Below, in pieces: positions 24,942-37,265 of a stretch of 64,000 bases of DNA. Position 1 is the stretch's first letter. Each line of letters starts with the position of its first letter. The notes under the pieces are model-generated. The model did not search any database. It was given only the letters and a program-made list of their open reading frames with translations, and was not told the origin of the DNA. This stretch comes from Ophioderma brevispina (lineage: Eukaryota > Echinodermata > Ophiuroidea > Amphilepidida > Ophiodermatidae). The stretch is taken from positions 24,128 to 88,127 of the forward strand of contig JAMKCH010019889.1 in the NCBI GenBank assembly GCA_023653785.1. Reading direction: 5' to 3'. A program made the position numbers and the translations under genes.

Positions 24942-27438
24942 CCTGATTGCTTAACCAACCACTGCAGAAGCTCAGTCTTGTATAGGCTTTATAGAAGGTC
25001 TTCGATGGAAAAAATGCATTTACTCCTATTTCACTTTACTTTCGCGGCCAATTTCCCCCCATTTCCAAGAAAAATGTCTGCCCCTGTTGTCATTCTTCAG
25101 TCACAAAATGTCTCACGGAAGTTGTCATATTGCATTTTGTTTAATTAATACAGAGCGAGCTAGGTTACTAAAAGAGTCAGTGAACAGGTATTTCAGTCAA
25201 CTACAATTGTTAAAGGATTTCTATAGTCTACAAATTACTTGTTATGATGGGGGTTATGGCTGTTCAGCTACTGAACATTGTGGGAAGCTTTTCAATTAAA
25301 TAAATCCTAAATATTTTCAAACCTTCAAACTTAAGAAAACAAGTTTTTACAATGGCGTCTACTTTCTATAGCGTCGCGTAACCAACAATTTACTCATGCG
25401 ATATTTTTGTTAATGCGCGTACCAAATAATTCCAAACACGATTTCATACTTCAAATTTATAACTGCTGTAATACATTGATTTTTTGTGCAAATGAATTTG
25501 TACATTTTAACACTATTTCTTTATACACTAAATATCACGTTAACGTTTTCTTGCGAAATATTTGTTATTAATATCCTAGCATATTCTTCCGCTTAGGTAA
25601 TACGGTTTAATACACAAAAGTAGGCCAGCATCTTGCATGAACCACTTCACTCAAATTCTTCATACTCAGTAAGTAATTAATTCTTACCGAAATAAATTTG
25701 TAGCATTATTTCTAAAGTAATAACCACCTTTTTCGGTAATAATATAGTAATACTTAACAAGCGTAACTTCCCAGTGCACTAGTAATGGGCACGTATGGTA
25801 TTTTCAATACAAAAAATCTTGCCTTGTATATCGGTCCGCTTGGCAATTCGGTCATCAGACTGTCATTAATGCAAATATCAATTACTAAACACAGTTTTGC
25901 CCCAACATCATTATTATCCCGTCACCATTTCACCAGGGTTCTTATTTAAAAACAACGACAATGTGCTTTTCAAAAATTATTTTACAAATAAGTGGCCATA
26001 CACCCGCTTTCACATAACGAAAAACATACTTCAATATAAAATATACACCTACATTGCACACGTGATATTTTACTCAGCACTTCATTACAATTCAATTCAA
26101 AATTCCCTTTCGTAATATACAATACGAATGACCAGTGCATTTGGATACAACTACATTCGATAGCGCCTTACATATCAGTAATACACGCCCTCTACAAATC
26201 TACTATACACGCGATCGTGTACAGAAAGAACGCAGTCAGAACTGACTCTATTACTACTGAAATACATCTAAATAATTTTGTAAACACGTAAACCAATTTT
26301 GCACGGACCGACATCTGGCGGACAGGAGTAAACTTAATAGTCTCCCGACCTCGTTGAGGCGGAAGACTAAAAACAGCCAATCAGGGATACCTTTCAGTAC
26401 GCGTTCAGAAACACGATTGCACTATCTGCTACAGGCCAACTTGTACAATCTAACGGGCTTCCATATGAAAGGAAGTCCTTAAAAACTGCAGCAGTGACGG
26501 CATATCATCTCTTCAACTAAATGGAATTATAAATTCACCGCAGCACTTTTTAACAAAGCTAGGGCCACCATAATGCCACATGAACGTATCGCTATTCAAA
26601 ATTATAGCATCTTCGATGCAAAAAATCCCTGTTCTAAAGAGGGCTAGACCTTTCTAGTAGGATCGGTAGGACTGGTGTCTTTGGTTTGTACATGTGACCT
26701 AAAAACCAATATCATCCACAAAATCTGCACAAAATTGGCATATATATCACACTTTTCACTCACATATTTTTAGAATTAAAATATATTTTTTTTGCCAAAC
26801 ACAACCCAAAAAAAAATTTACATGCATCCTGCAAATTTAACAAAAATTATAACAAATCCCCCAAATGCCAAACTAGGTTTGATGGGCCTGTAGATTTTTT
26901 TTTTTAATTGCCTAAGTTTGTCTGACCCCTCGGCCATACCCTTCCATGTCTTGGGAAGGATGGAAGGCAAAGTCAACTTGCTGTTGGTGACACCCATACC
27001 CTATCAACTTTGGCTTCAGTAGACAGGATGTTTCATGGTTGTCACCTTACTACTACTACCTTCTATAATAATTACAAGTCTCTTCATATTATTCTTTATG
27101 AAGACTCACACATGAACAGGGATCATATGAACAGCACTGGTAGTTGCATTAAGTGGTCTGTCAAAAATAGTAATACCGACATAGGAAATTTAATTGTATG
27201 TACAGACAGCATGGGCATGTGCCTTAATTTGATATTGCTGTTGCAATGAGAAAAGTCTGCAATGTAGTCTTCCCGATAATTGCCCAACTACCCATGACCT
27301 AAGAACCCCCCCCCCCCATAAAATTTTAAATAATTTTTTCTGGATTATCCAACCAAGTTCAGATGAAGCGATTAAGTTTCCGAGTCCATTACTTAATTTT
27401 TTTCACAGTATGGACCTGCAAAATTTACAAAATTCCCT
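24942..27438. other. No recognised gene
   Basis: AT-rich with no supported exons. A minus-strand ATG in good context near 26317 (CGCCAGATGTCG) opens a short hydrophobic frame ending at 26192, but nothing else supports it. Confidence 0.4.
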
Positions 27439-27538
27439 CCAGTAAATTTCACTCGCATTTTTTTTTCAAAAGTATTTCACTCTTGGGGCAAAATTCTCAA
27501 GAGTGAAATGTCAATTCTGAAGAGTAAAACCTGAATTT

Positions 27539-27572
27539 AATAATCTAAGAGCGATGTCACTCTTAGATTATT
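27539..27572. repeat. Perfect 13-bp stem hairpin in GAGTGAAAT repeats
   Basis: AATAATCTAAGAG and CTCTTAGATTATT are perfect inverted arms around an 8-base loop. Around it (about 27465-27620) GAGTGAAAT and TTTCACTC recur in both orientations, so the hairpin may be the core of a small palindromic repeat. It is not a factor-independent terminator, since this is eukaryotic DNA. Confidence 0.7.
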
Positions 27573-27620
27573 TTTTCAAAGAGTGAAATGCCAGGTCAAG
27601 AGTAAATATGGAGTGAGTGA

Positions 27621-28969
27621 AACTGCTGCCCTCTTAAAATTATATGACAAACAGTCGTTAATTTAAGTGCTTATTAAAATAATCTGTTTGTCTCAATTTT
27701 CATTCCTGCGTCAAGGCTAATGGGGGCAAGTAATGACCGTTTTAGTTTGAATCATGTATTAATTCCATTTACTATATCATCAATCAAGTGGCCTAAATAA
27801 AGTCATTGTAAGGGCCCATATTTCTTCAAAATTTCTAATCAACTACACACATACATTTTTAACAGACACTGCTGAGATATAAGTAAATTCACTACTAGAG
27901 TACCTCAATGGCCAATGGTCACCACATGACCATAGACCTATGTTTTCATTGATGTCATTACTGGAATAGATGGTCACTTCTAAGGAAGCATACATTTTAT
28001 AGGTCAACAGCTTTAAATGAAAAAATATGAAGGTCCTTCCTCGCATTGATTAAAAAAATCTATTCTGATTTAATGCATACACACTTCTCTTAAAGCTTTA
28101 TTTGCTTTTTAATTATCTCTGTGACCCTCAAGATTTTAGGGGTGACTGCTACCCCAAAACCAAATTAGTGCTGTATTTCAAGGAAGAGGTAATTTTTGGA
28201 GTTTTGATGTTGTACTGGTAATGGCAATTGATAGGTATGATAAAACTGTTTTAGTAATAACTACATAAAGTAATGCCTATCTGTTTAGGAATTTTTTGAG
28301 GACTGGATGCATTTGAAGATGGCTAAAAGTGGTAGGAAAAAGTGAACACTGGTGGGTAGCAAATGCAAACAAAATACAAGTTTGTGATGTTGTTCTTAGG
28401 GCCCTAGCAAAAGCAAAGAACAAATGGATGTAGACCCTTTTACTATATACCAAAAATGCAAAGTTGCAAAATTGTAAAAAGACAAAATATGGTTCGCATT
28501 TCCAATTGATTTACAAATGCACAAAAATAAAACACACAAAATAAAGCCTACACAGATACGGTATTGGCGATGAGTGGTATTGCATTGAAATGATTAGCAA
28601 TTTCAGGATTTTATGATATTTAGGGCAGACAGAAACTAATAAAGTAGCAATTAGATTTTCAAGCTAACGATGAAAAACGATAGGTGCCATGAGTCTTCCT
28701 CGCCACCCAGTCTCATTGAGGACACTTGGCGGGTAAACATTTATTAGTAACAATATTTCAATGTTTAGCCTTCATCCACCTTGGAAATCTCAATATACTT
28801 CTCATGTTCAAGGGACAAGTTCGCTGGCTATAAGTAGGCTTTATCTGACCTAGCATTCTGGGTTGTCATTCCCAGAAACCAAAAGGTTGATTTTTCAGTG
28901 CCCTAGTTTGCTAATGTCATTGAACTGAGACTAAGAATGTGAGACAATTGAAGTAGAGCACCACCTATG
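27621..28969. other. No recognised feature
   Basis: Nothing supported beyond AT-rich sequence. Confidence 0.45.
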
Positions 28970-28973
28970 TTAA

Positions 28974-29318
28974 AGGCACTATCAGTAATTTGCTAAATCA
29001 GAAAACAAAAAAAAATATTAAAAATCATTTTTTTGCATGTCTGTAACAAGTGCAAGTGTCCTAACACGCCCTGCAAATGTTGAGACCAGAAGTAACCTAA
29101 TAAGGACAAAATCGGATATTTAGTTATTTCTGTCCGTACGGACAATACGTAATTGAATGGAGATTAATATCTTTGAACACTGCCGTTTTCTTCCTTTTCT
29201 GTCAATTCTTCAGTTGAAAAAAAAAACCTTTTGGGAATTCTACTTATCCTTCACTTTTAACTTATTCCTGCAAATTAGAAATGTTTTGAATCTTTCGGGA
29301 AAATCACTGTTAGTGTCT
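28974..29318. mobile_element. TTAA-type MITE family B, copy 3
   Basis: TTAA (28970-28973) precedes AGGCACTATCAGTAATTT, and the right end AATCACTGTTAGTGTCT is followed by TTAA (29319-29322). It shares TTTTTTGCATGT, CCTAATAAGGACAAAATCGG, GTCCGTACGGACA, CGTAATTGAATGGA and CACTGCCGTTTTCTTCC with the other copies. Its length matches copy 1. Confidence 0.85.
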
Positions 29319-29322
29319 TTAA

Positions 29323-29823
29323 AAAACTTCTCCCCATCCTGCTCATTTCTAAACCACCCTAAATTGAGCACATTTATTACATTGCTTTTCTCCTGTATCT
29401 TGTCTCATCATATCAGACGGGGTTTGAGTTTGTGTACACATCTCATGTATTCCAATTCCACAAGGGGTTGTATACTTACAAGTCGTAACCACATTAGCTC
29501 ACAGCTTGTGTTATTCTTGCGCTTTATAAGTATGATAATTTAATTACCTAGGTAACACTGTTTCATGGTTGGCCTAGTTTTTCATCCGATAGCTGATACT
29601 GTGCATGTACAGGTGTTGTGTTTGAAATTGGATTTTTCACAAATTCACACTTAGCCAAGATGAAATAGCATGCACCCACATGTGCATTTCTTGGTTACAA
29701 TTATTATCTGGGTCGTTAACCAAATTAGCATTCCATAGCTATTGAGCTATTAATTACGGACCCTTTACAGATTAAGGACCTAATAGTAAAATCACAAAAC
29801 TACACTCTATTTCATGTTTCCAG
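29323..29823. other. No recognised feature
   Basis: No supported feature; the plus-strand frame starting at 29157 is a chance frame running out of the MITE. Confidence 0.45.
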
Positions 29824-29984
29824 GTCCTTTGAATAGTTGTCTGTGGAACCAAGGCCATTTGCCCAACCTTTTCACCAACACCTGGCAAATAACTTTGTTG
29901 ATCAACAAGGGAAGGATTAAAGGGATAGAAGGTAAAGAAGATTTCACAGGTGAGTGGGATCGAACCAGGAGGCCCCGGGGCTCA
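29824..29984 (-). repeat. tRNA-like SINE, tandem unit 1
   Basis: Read on the minus strand, the unit carries CCTGGTTCGATCCCAC, which fits an RNA polymerase III B box, downstream of GGGACTGAGCCCC-like sequence. The body then reads through a lysine-tRNA-unrelated tail to ACAGACAACTATTC. A second, similar unit follows in tandem. The A box is not clear in this unit. tRNA-derived SINE is the best reading. Confidence 0.5.
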
Positions 29985-30378
29985 GTCCCATTAAATAGTT
30001 GTCTGTAGAACCAAGTGCCATTGCCACACCTTTCACAAACACCTGGCAAAATACTTTGTGATCAACAACGGGAAGTGGTAAAGCGTATAAGAGCCAGGGC
30101 ACATAGCCAGCCCGATGGGCCGAAAGGGGGCAATTCACGGTTAGGTGCAACAAATGTCCCGATCACAAGCAAACATGTCCCGGTCGCAGGGCAAAAGAAT
30201 CCGAAAGGGGCTGATTAACATGAATATCCGGGTTTTATTTCACGATTTCCCGTCAAGTTTTTTTCAGGGGGGCACTCGGCCCCCTTTGCCCCCACCTGGC
30301 TACGCCACTGGTAGAAGCTAAAGAAGATTTACATTGGAGTGGGAATCGAACCAGGAGCCCCCTAGTCCCATGACCAGC
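29985..30378 (-). repeat. tRNA-like SINE, tandem unit 2, interrupted
   Basis: This unit repeats the landmarks of unit 1: AATAGTTGTCTGT, AACCAAG, CACCTGGCAAA, GATCAACAA, AAAGAAGATTT and a B-box-like GGTTCGATTCCCAC on the minus strand. Upstream of the B box on that strand, CTGGTCATGGGACTAG could form an anticodon-arm-like stem. A 216-bp element (30095-30310) splits the unit. Boundaries are approximate. Confidence 0.55.
30095..30310. mobile_element. 216-bp hAT-like MITE inside the SINE
   Basis: One end is CAGGGCACATAGCCAGC and the other, on the opposite strand, CAGTGGCGTAGCCAGGTG, so the termini are imperfect inverted repeats of the CAGNGGC type. Sequence on either side rejoins the SINE unit as judged against unit 1. 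The flanking 8-mers ATAAGAGC and GTAGAAGC match at 5 of 8 positions, consistent with a decayed 8-bp duplication. Confidence 0.65.
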
Positions 30379-31301
30379 GGAGGCAAGCCACGAGGGTTGT
30401 GCTCGACCTGGCCAGTGATTCATGCCCATATGGGTGTTTTTAAGATGACGTCATCGCATGATTTGACGTAGTGCATTTTCTAACCTAGTGGCATGGTATA
30501 TTGGGTATATGGGCGTGTTAGGGTTATGCTTTCAACAAGGCATTTCCCATGAGGTCACCAAGACAGGGGCTTTCACAGAATTAATTTGATGGCTGTAGCG
30601 GGTATGATCACAGCAAGAGACAGTTCAAGACTGGAAATATATCTTAAAACTCTTTAGAAATCACCATGTGACACACAACTTTGAAACAGAGATCGATCCA
30701 CACGCAGCTGTATTTGATGGGTCATACGTACGCACAGATGATTTCTCTGTTGTTTTGACCAATCACCACTTCATGTTTGGATTGCTTTCGGTTGTCATTA
30801 CAAAAACTTCAGGGGTTACATGTGAGTAGCGAGAAATTTTTTTCAGAATTACCGAGGATCACTCCAGCATGTTACAGCCATTTCATTTACATACGTGACT
30901 TCTCTGCATATATTTTGGAACAAATCTGTGTAAAAAAACTTTCAAAGAAATTATACTGAACAACCCCATGTCGCATAAACTATACAGGGATATGAATGGT
31001 GACTTTGCACAGTTTTCATTGTAACATTGATATTACACAAGGACTGGCATGCATATTTTTATCACTGAAGCACCATCATAACTCTCTAGATAAAAAGGCA
31101 ATTCCCTTTGCGTTGGAAAAGTAAAATGGAAACATTCCTCCTCCTTCCCCACTTTCAAACTGTGGAGCACGATCTATCCACTTTGTCTTCGGCATTTAAA
31201 TGGGCACTTGTATTTTATGTGAGGTCAACAGGTAAACTTGGCCAAACCTGTCTTCAAGAACAACCCAAACACTGACCTCTACAAATGGATAGCGGGGTCT
31301 G
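30379..31301. other. No recognised feature
   Basis: Nothing supported. A GATGACGTCATC palindrome lies near 30444-30455 (a CRE-like word) but without promoter context. Confidence 0.45.
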
Positions 31302-31501
31302 AGTCGCCGATTGTAACAACAGGAAGTTGCATTTTGCCCTCCCCAATATGGCAGGAAACATGCATACACCTGCTGGCTTTTTGTGCACATATTCCACAAA
31401 GTTGTTCTATTGTTATACAAAATTCCTTTAACTTTGACATAAAGTGAAGCCCATATCATGCAGGGCAAAATACAACTTCCTGTGGTTTCAATTTGGCGAC
31501 T
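31302..31501. mobile_element. 200-bp MITE with ~38-bp terminal inverted repeats
   Basis: The left end reads AGTCGCCGATTGTAACAACA then GGAAGTTGCATTTTGCCCT; the right end is its near reverse complement, AGGGCAAAATACAACTTCC then TGTGGTTTCAATTTGGCGACT. The interior is AT-rich and non-coding. Frames on both strands overlap it by chance. No clear target-site duplication was found. Confidence 0.85.
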
Positions 31502-34468
31502 AATCAACGGTGCACCAGCTCACTATCCATGTGTAGGAGGTCAGGGGACCCAAAAACATGCAGAGGATAATAAGAATCACCTTAGAAATGCAGGAAATTC
31601 AGGTGAACCAGGTGCATGTATTGAATTCTTTGCCATGCTTGGATGATCTGGAGGACAACAAAAGTCCAACATAATTACCTTCTGTGAAAGAAACCATATA
31701 ATCAATAGACCCTAGCCATATACAGGCCCTATTGAAAGCCAAATGAGGATATGCTGTAAAACAATTGATGTTGTTGTTTGTAATTGTGTAAAAAACATGG
31801 AAAATGATAGCCAAATGGCATCATTTTAAAGTTTCATGTCAAAAATTCTCAACTTCTGGAGTGGCACATCCCCAACAACCCCCCTGTCTCACATATTGGA
31901 ATGGCCACATGACACTATAACATGGCTGCTTTGGACCCCACTTTAACATAAGTAGACAAGTGTGTATGTGTGTGTGGGGGGGGGGCTTAGGGACCTGCAA
32001 ATTAAATGTTGCCAGTTTTAGGACTGACAATATATTTTTTCTGACTCATTCCTTGTATTGTCAACTTTTTGGATATTAGCTTTTCATGAAAACATCATTA
32101 AATCCATCACACCCATTAATTAGATAATTAGTACAGGTTCCTAAACCCCCCCCCCCCATCCATCAATGAGAGTTTCAGTAAAAAAATAAAACCAGTAATC
32201 ATGATTATTTTCATGTACATTCACAATAACCAAAAATAAAAATTCAGTAACCCTTTATATGCTGATAGCGATCACATTGCTTTCACAATATCGCCATATC
32301 CTGTCATCGTACAAACCAATGAAAAAGTTTGAAAACAGACAATGCCCCTGTACCAAAAAATATGAATCATTAAAAAATGACATTATTTGGACCTTTTAGA
32401 AACATATCAACAACCTTTTCATTCCACATATATTTTGTGGAAACAGGGCCGTGTCAATTGGCGTTCCTTTTGCTCCAAATTTGAAAACTATGTTTTGCCC
32501 CTAATTTAGAGGTTACTTTGTGATTTGTGGCGCCACTTTCATTGAGAAATTCCTATGGACCTGGTTATGAAATTAAGTCCCATGGATACTCCCCTCCCCC
32601 CCACCCCTTGTCCACAACCAGGAGTGGGCTTCAATACATTCAAAATTGTGGTGCAGTAGCCAAGATTAAACATTTGTTTATACACAACACTACCCCAATC
32701 ACAAACACTATATCACTGTAGGTATGAATGAATGGATGGTCTCTTTGACAATAACGTGACCTTCATAAGACTTCATAGTAAAAATACAACTATTTTGCTT
32801 GAGTCATTTCCTGTGAGATACAAACTTTTAGAAAGTTTTGTAATTATTTTGTGAAAATTGGACATAACCAGGTAAAATCATGGTAACCATGTTCTTAATT
32901 TGCTATTAAATTGTATGAATCTTTCACCTTTCAGTCAAAACTATTTCAAAATCGAAGTACTGAAAAAAGTCCTTAGATCTATATATGCACACTACAGATC
33001 TTCCTGGATAGAGCTTGTTGACTAGACACTGCTCAGCAATTTTTACGGTTGAGCAGATTCTGCACAAACTTCCACAGGATAAATTAACCGTGGCACATAG
33101 TCAACAACCACATAATCTGAAGTGCCCCACACATACACTCCTATACGTGGAACTGCCATCCTGAATGGATAAGGTCTGGTAAATACAAAAAGATTTTCTG
33201 CAGGACAACAGAAGACAAAAAGTAAAAGTTAAATTTTAAGCAGTCCATATATGAATTTAACATCCTTTAAATCAACTATCACTGCTTTCTTCACTATAAT
33301 TAAATTAATCAAATATCAGGTTTTGGCATTTTTTGGAACAAGCTTGCATGTGATCATAGCATTGTGTAAATTTAAAAGTGAATATGAATCTTCATCCAAT
33401 ATCCGCCATTTATGATGATCTAGCACCATGGACGAATTCAACAAAAAGTTATGTTGGATACCGCTTGCAAGTCCAATCCTTTGTACCTATGGCTCAAATC
33501 CACACCATTTAATCATACCATTTAGTATTCCAAAATTACAGTCAAATGGACACAAAAATGATCCTTGTAATGAAATATTCCTACATTTGTATTTAAAAAA
33601 AATACATATCTGTTACACTTATAAATTAACTACATTATTTTCTCGGTCATCTTAAGTTGGTGCTCCTCCTCTTAAATTAATTTAAGAACAAAATGGAATT
33701 CAGTCCAAATATTATTTTTAAAAAAAGAATGTTTTTCACATTTTAGCATGAAAGAACTCTATGCAATAATTTCAGTGTTCAAAACTACTTACAATGCCAC
33801 ACATTACATGTTAATGACAAATATTTAGTTCTAAGGTAGGACAGGATTTTTTTAGGATCCAAATTCTGTGTGGCAACCATTTGAAGATGCCCCAAAACTA
33901 ACCCGCCTTACTTTTCTGAAGTGAAAGTTGCACCATCACAAATCTAAAGCAATATCCTAACTGCTATTTTCGTCCTGTCTTGTACTATTTATAGCCAATG
34001 AGAGTTGATCCAAAAAGGTCACAATTCTACATACTAACCACTAGTGTGTTTTGTGTTTATACTCTCAGTACTGAATGACATTGGCATATGGAGATGAGTG
34101 AAATGTGTGTGGATAAAAACTGCAGTTATTCCACTTTCTTGTGGCAGGTTGCAGAGTTTTTTGGTCTCCTACAATTTTAGGAAGGGTCTATTTCTTTAGC
34201 TAGCTATCTACAGTCCCTAGCAAAAAGTTTGCTCATAAAGTAATAGATGATGACAGCCAGCCCCCTTTCAATAATAGCCTCACCAAAACTAATCAAAATA
34301 GATTATGGCATTACATACACAAACCACAAATCGATTGAGGCGCTTTGATGTGGAGTGGAGGCGATTCCTCAGCTTTAACAGTTTTGGAATACGAAAATAG
34401 TCCTTGAACAACAAAAAAATAAAATAACAAATCAGACTTTATCGTCAAGATTCGCTTTGACATGTTAA
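31502..34468. other. No recognised gene; simple repeats only
   Basis: AT-rich sequence with a GTGTGTGTG then poly-G tract near 31964-31986 and a poly-C tract near 32146. No exon or bounded element was supported. Confidence 0.45.
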
Positions 34469-34469
34469 C

Positions 34470-34502
34470 CCCCCCCCCCCCAACACACACACACACACAC
34501 AC
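34470..34502. repeat. Poly-C followed by (CA)n microsatellite
   Basis: A run of about 12 C residues is followed by about ten CA dinucleotides. A common polymorphic simple repeat with no gene context. Confidence 0.9.
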
Positions 34503-36068
34503 CAAAGTATGGAAGTGTGTATCAGTTCTTCAGAATTCCTAACTTACAACACTGAAAAATACACAAATTACAAGAATATGTTTTAGCACAAATTTCAAGG
34601 TTTTGCCAGAAAAGGCTAGCAATCATGAGGATCTCTCAAGTTGGTTAGGTAGGGGACCTGCTCTGACTCTAATTAGGTGATCCATCTCTATTCCAAAAAT
34701 GGCCATGAATTAATTGATGCAGCATCATTCAGAAGTCTGAAAATGAACCCATCTTGTGTGTGAGTATCTCCCCCTGGTTACATCTTTGTTGTGAGTACCC
34801 CCCCCCCACACCCAAGAAATCACATTGCGCTATTAATTGTTGCTATCTGATTCAGAAAGAAAAAAGGATTAACTATAATGATTTGAGACATTCAAACACT
34901 GCCATATCACAATTATGATCTGATGAATTTAAATGTCACCAGTTCCATGGCTGATTAGACATATGACTTGTTTCAGAATTGACTGAGGTTTTAGTGCCAA
35001 AGTGTGAAAAAATCATTTCTGAGCAAAAATAACATGTTTAATTTTTAAGATGTTATTTTCTAGGGTTAAAAAATATTGTAGATTATGAATTTTAATCAAA
35101 AACCCGGGTAATGAACACCATTTTGATACAAATTATGATTTGTGGCCAATTTTGTCCGAAAATCACACTTTTCGGGTGACAACAATCACCTACCAACTTT
35201 GAATACTTACAGAGTCTACAATATACAGATATATGACCCTTTATAATTGTTAATATATCAGTTAAAGGTATTAACTTATGGATTCAAGTCTTTGTTTTAT
35301 CAATCATTTCATAATTTGCACACCAGAACCATTCAAATTGACATGTCCTGTGACAAATGACATTCAAAATTTAGCACTTTCGAACAAAACTTTTGGCTTT
35401 ACACCATCACATCCTGGAAAGGAAGGGTCTACAGTGATGGGTTTACCTTTCAGTTTATGCAGAATTTTAATAGCTTTAAATTGATACCTAACTTGCTTCA
35501 ATTCATTATAGGAATATTCCAAAAATACAAAAATGTTTCCCCTACCCCTTGATTTTTCCAGTGCGTGAAAAAAATATCGTCGTCTAATAAAATTGGAACT
35601 ACGAGAAAACTAAAAGAGCTATAGGCTTGAAAATTGAATCGATTATGCCCAAAGCAAGTCCATACTAGTTATTTGGTATTAACTTTTTTTCACCCTGTCT
35701 AAAATTTGAGAATTTTTTTTTATCAATTGCGGAATCCAATTTTCACCTAAAATTCGGCATTTCGAGAACCCGTGAAAAAAAAACGAAAAGTGTGACATTT
35801 TGAAAGTTATCGATTATGCCCAAGACACATTCCCACAAGAATTAGTAAAAAGTTTTTGTCAAACTGCAAAATATTTGAGAAGATTTTTTTTTTATCAAAG
35901 CAAGATGCACTTATCAGCAAAATACCAAGGTTTCTATGGGACTTGGCATTGCGCAATACCCCAAAATGCGATATCTCGGAACGCAACCAACATTTTGCAT
36001 TTTTGACTTCAGATTTGGGTTCTCACAAAATTTTAACCTAGAAAACATGTTTTGTTTCCATTGTTTAG
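34503..36068. other. No recognised gene
   Basis: AT-rich. Passages near 35630-35660 and 35810-35830 both contain ATCGATTATGCCCAA-like sequence, hinting at a degenerate internal repeat. No exon seen. Confidence 0.4.
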
Positions 36069-36870
36069 CACCTTCATATTTTAACACTTTTGGCAGTAGA
36101 ACCTAGGTCGAATCTGAAACCATGTCATATACGGGATCATTTTAAATTTAAAATCAAACATGTTTCAGATTGTTAGATCTTAAAGATTGTTAGATCTTAA
36201 AGACAGCTGTGGAAACTTAGACACATGTGACCCCTATGAGTCCTAGCAAAGGGGCCCATGCCTCCAGAAATAAAAAGAAAATGGACATATTTGCTACATA
36301 AGTTGTGAATCTTTAGTTGAAATCATTTTGATATCAGATCCATTAAATCTGACAAAAACTTGGATCCCTTGAAATGAGATAAAGAATGATCCCCTATACA
36401 AATAAGGTTTAATAATAATATGATTTTTTTTAAAACTTATACAAATAAGGTTTAATAATAATATGATTTTTTTTAAAAGAAATTGTTTGAAAGTTGTTTT
36501 TTTTAAAATACAATCCCCCTTCCACAAGTTCCAGATGAACTTGGGGCAGCTCGTAAGTAGTAGCTTAAGTCAGAGAGTGCTGACAAAAAACTATCGCAGA
36601 GATATAAGGTCTTTAATAAAGAAATTAATCAGGAAATTAATTTTATGCCCACTTCCTTAAAAACTTCTTCTTGAATACTTAATTTGGCGTGTTTGATATC
36701 AATTTCATCAAATAACCCCGAAAACTGGGTTGAACAAATCCTGAGAACATATAATACTGCAAACTCAGAAATTTGGTTCAGTGTTCAAAACTGCAAAAAA
36801 TATTTGATAAGAATTTTTTTTTTAATCCAAAGCAATATGCCACTTATCACAAAATCTAGCCCCCTATTCT
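36069..36870. repeat. Diverged tandem duplication, copy 1
   Basis: Begins around GCACCTTCATATTT and includes CAGATTGTTAGATCTTAAAG (itself doubled), GGAAACTTAGACACA, CATAAGTTGTGAAT, AAACTTGGATCCCTTGAAAT, GTAAGTAGTAGCTTAAG, GCAGAGATATAAGG and AACTCAGAAATTTGGTTCAG. All recur in order in 37266-38370. A ~40-bp stretch around TACAAATAAGGTTTAATAAT is also directly doubled at 36396-36470. Non-coding. Confidence 0.8.
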
Positions 36871-36879
36871 TTCACGTAA

Positions 36880-37230
36880 GTTTTATTCTACCTTTTCCGT
36901 TTCATTGTATGTAAGGAGAAAGTTCGGAGGGAGTTTAGTGGCAGGGGGCTTCACTCCGGGGCGGGCCAGTAGAAGTAGAACGAAAGAAGTGTGAAAAAGG
37001 TAGGCAGGAACGCGGCCCCGCAAGGAAGTCGGCGTGCCTTCTGGGATTCGTCGATCTATTATCCCTTCCCATCGCACCGGGGACGACGATAAATAATTTA
37101 GCAGCGGCCTAATAAAGTTAGTGTGGGGGCAGGATGTTGTAGGTCACATATGGTATACCGTAAGGTTTTTACCGGTTCTCGTGTGCGGCAAACCTAAACC
37201 TCAAGGTTATATTCCCGCGGGGGCTCGTAA
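36880..37230. other. Compositionally foreign island between duplicated copies
   Basis: Unlike its surroundings, this stretch is GC-rich with many purine-rich words (GGAGGGAGTTTAGTGGCAGG, AACGCGGCCCCGC). It has no counterpart in either flanking copy. It could be an insertion or a poorly corrected read segment. The 64-codon minus-strand frame within it has no recognised motif. Confidence 0.55.
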
Positions 37231-37265
37231 ACCCGACTTTTTGTTTTTTTTACAAATTTGTTTAA

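Noticed and set aside
27539..27572. Rho-independent terminator
   Set aside because: The hairpin followed by T residues looks like one, but the window is animal DNA and the hairpin sits in repeated GAGTGAAAT words.
29807..30218. Multiple frames on both strands around the SINE pair
   Set aside because: Explained by the two tandem SINE units; similar peptides in the frames reflect the repeat, not duplicated protein domains.
29945..30375. Functional tRNA gene
   Set aside because: Only a B-box-like word and a partial anticodon-like arm are present; no complete cloverleaf could be folded by eye, so a SINE head is preferred.
34470..34502. CRISPR-like or telomere-like array
   Set aside because: It is an ordinary poly-C plus (CA)n microsatellite; no spaced direct repeats or telomeric TTAGGG arrays occur.
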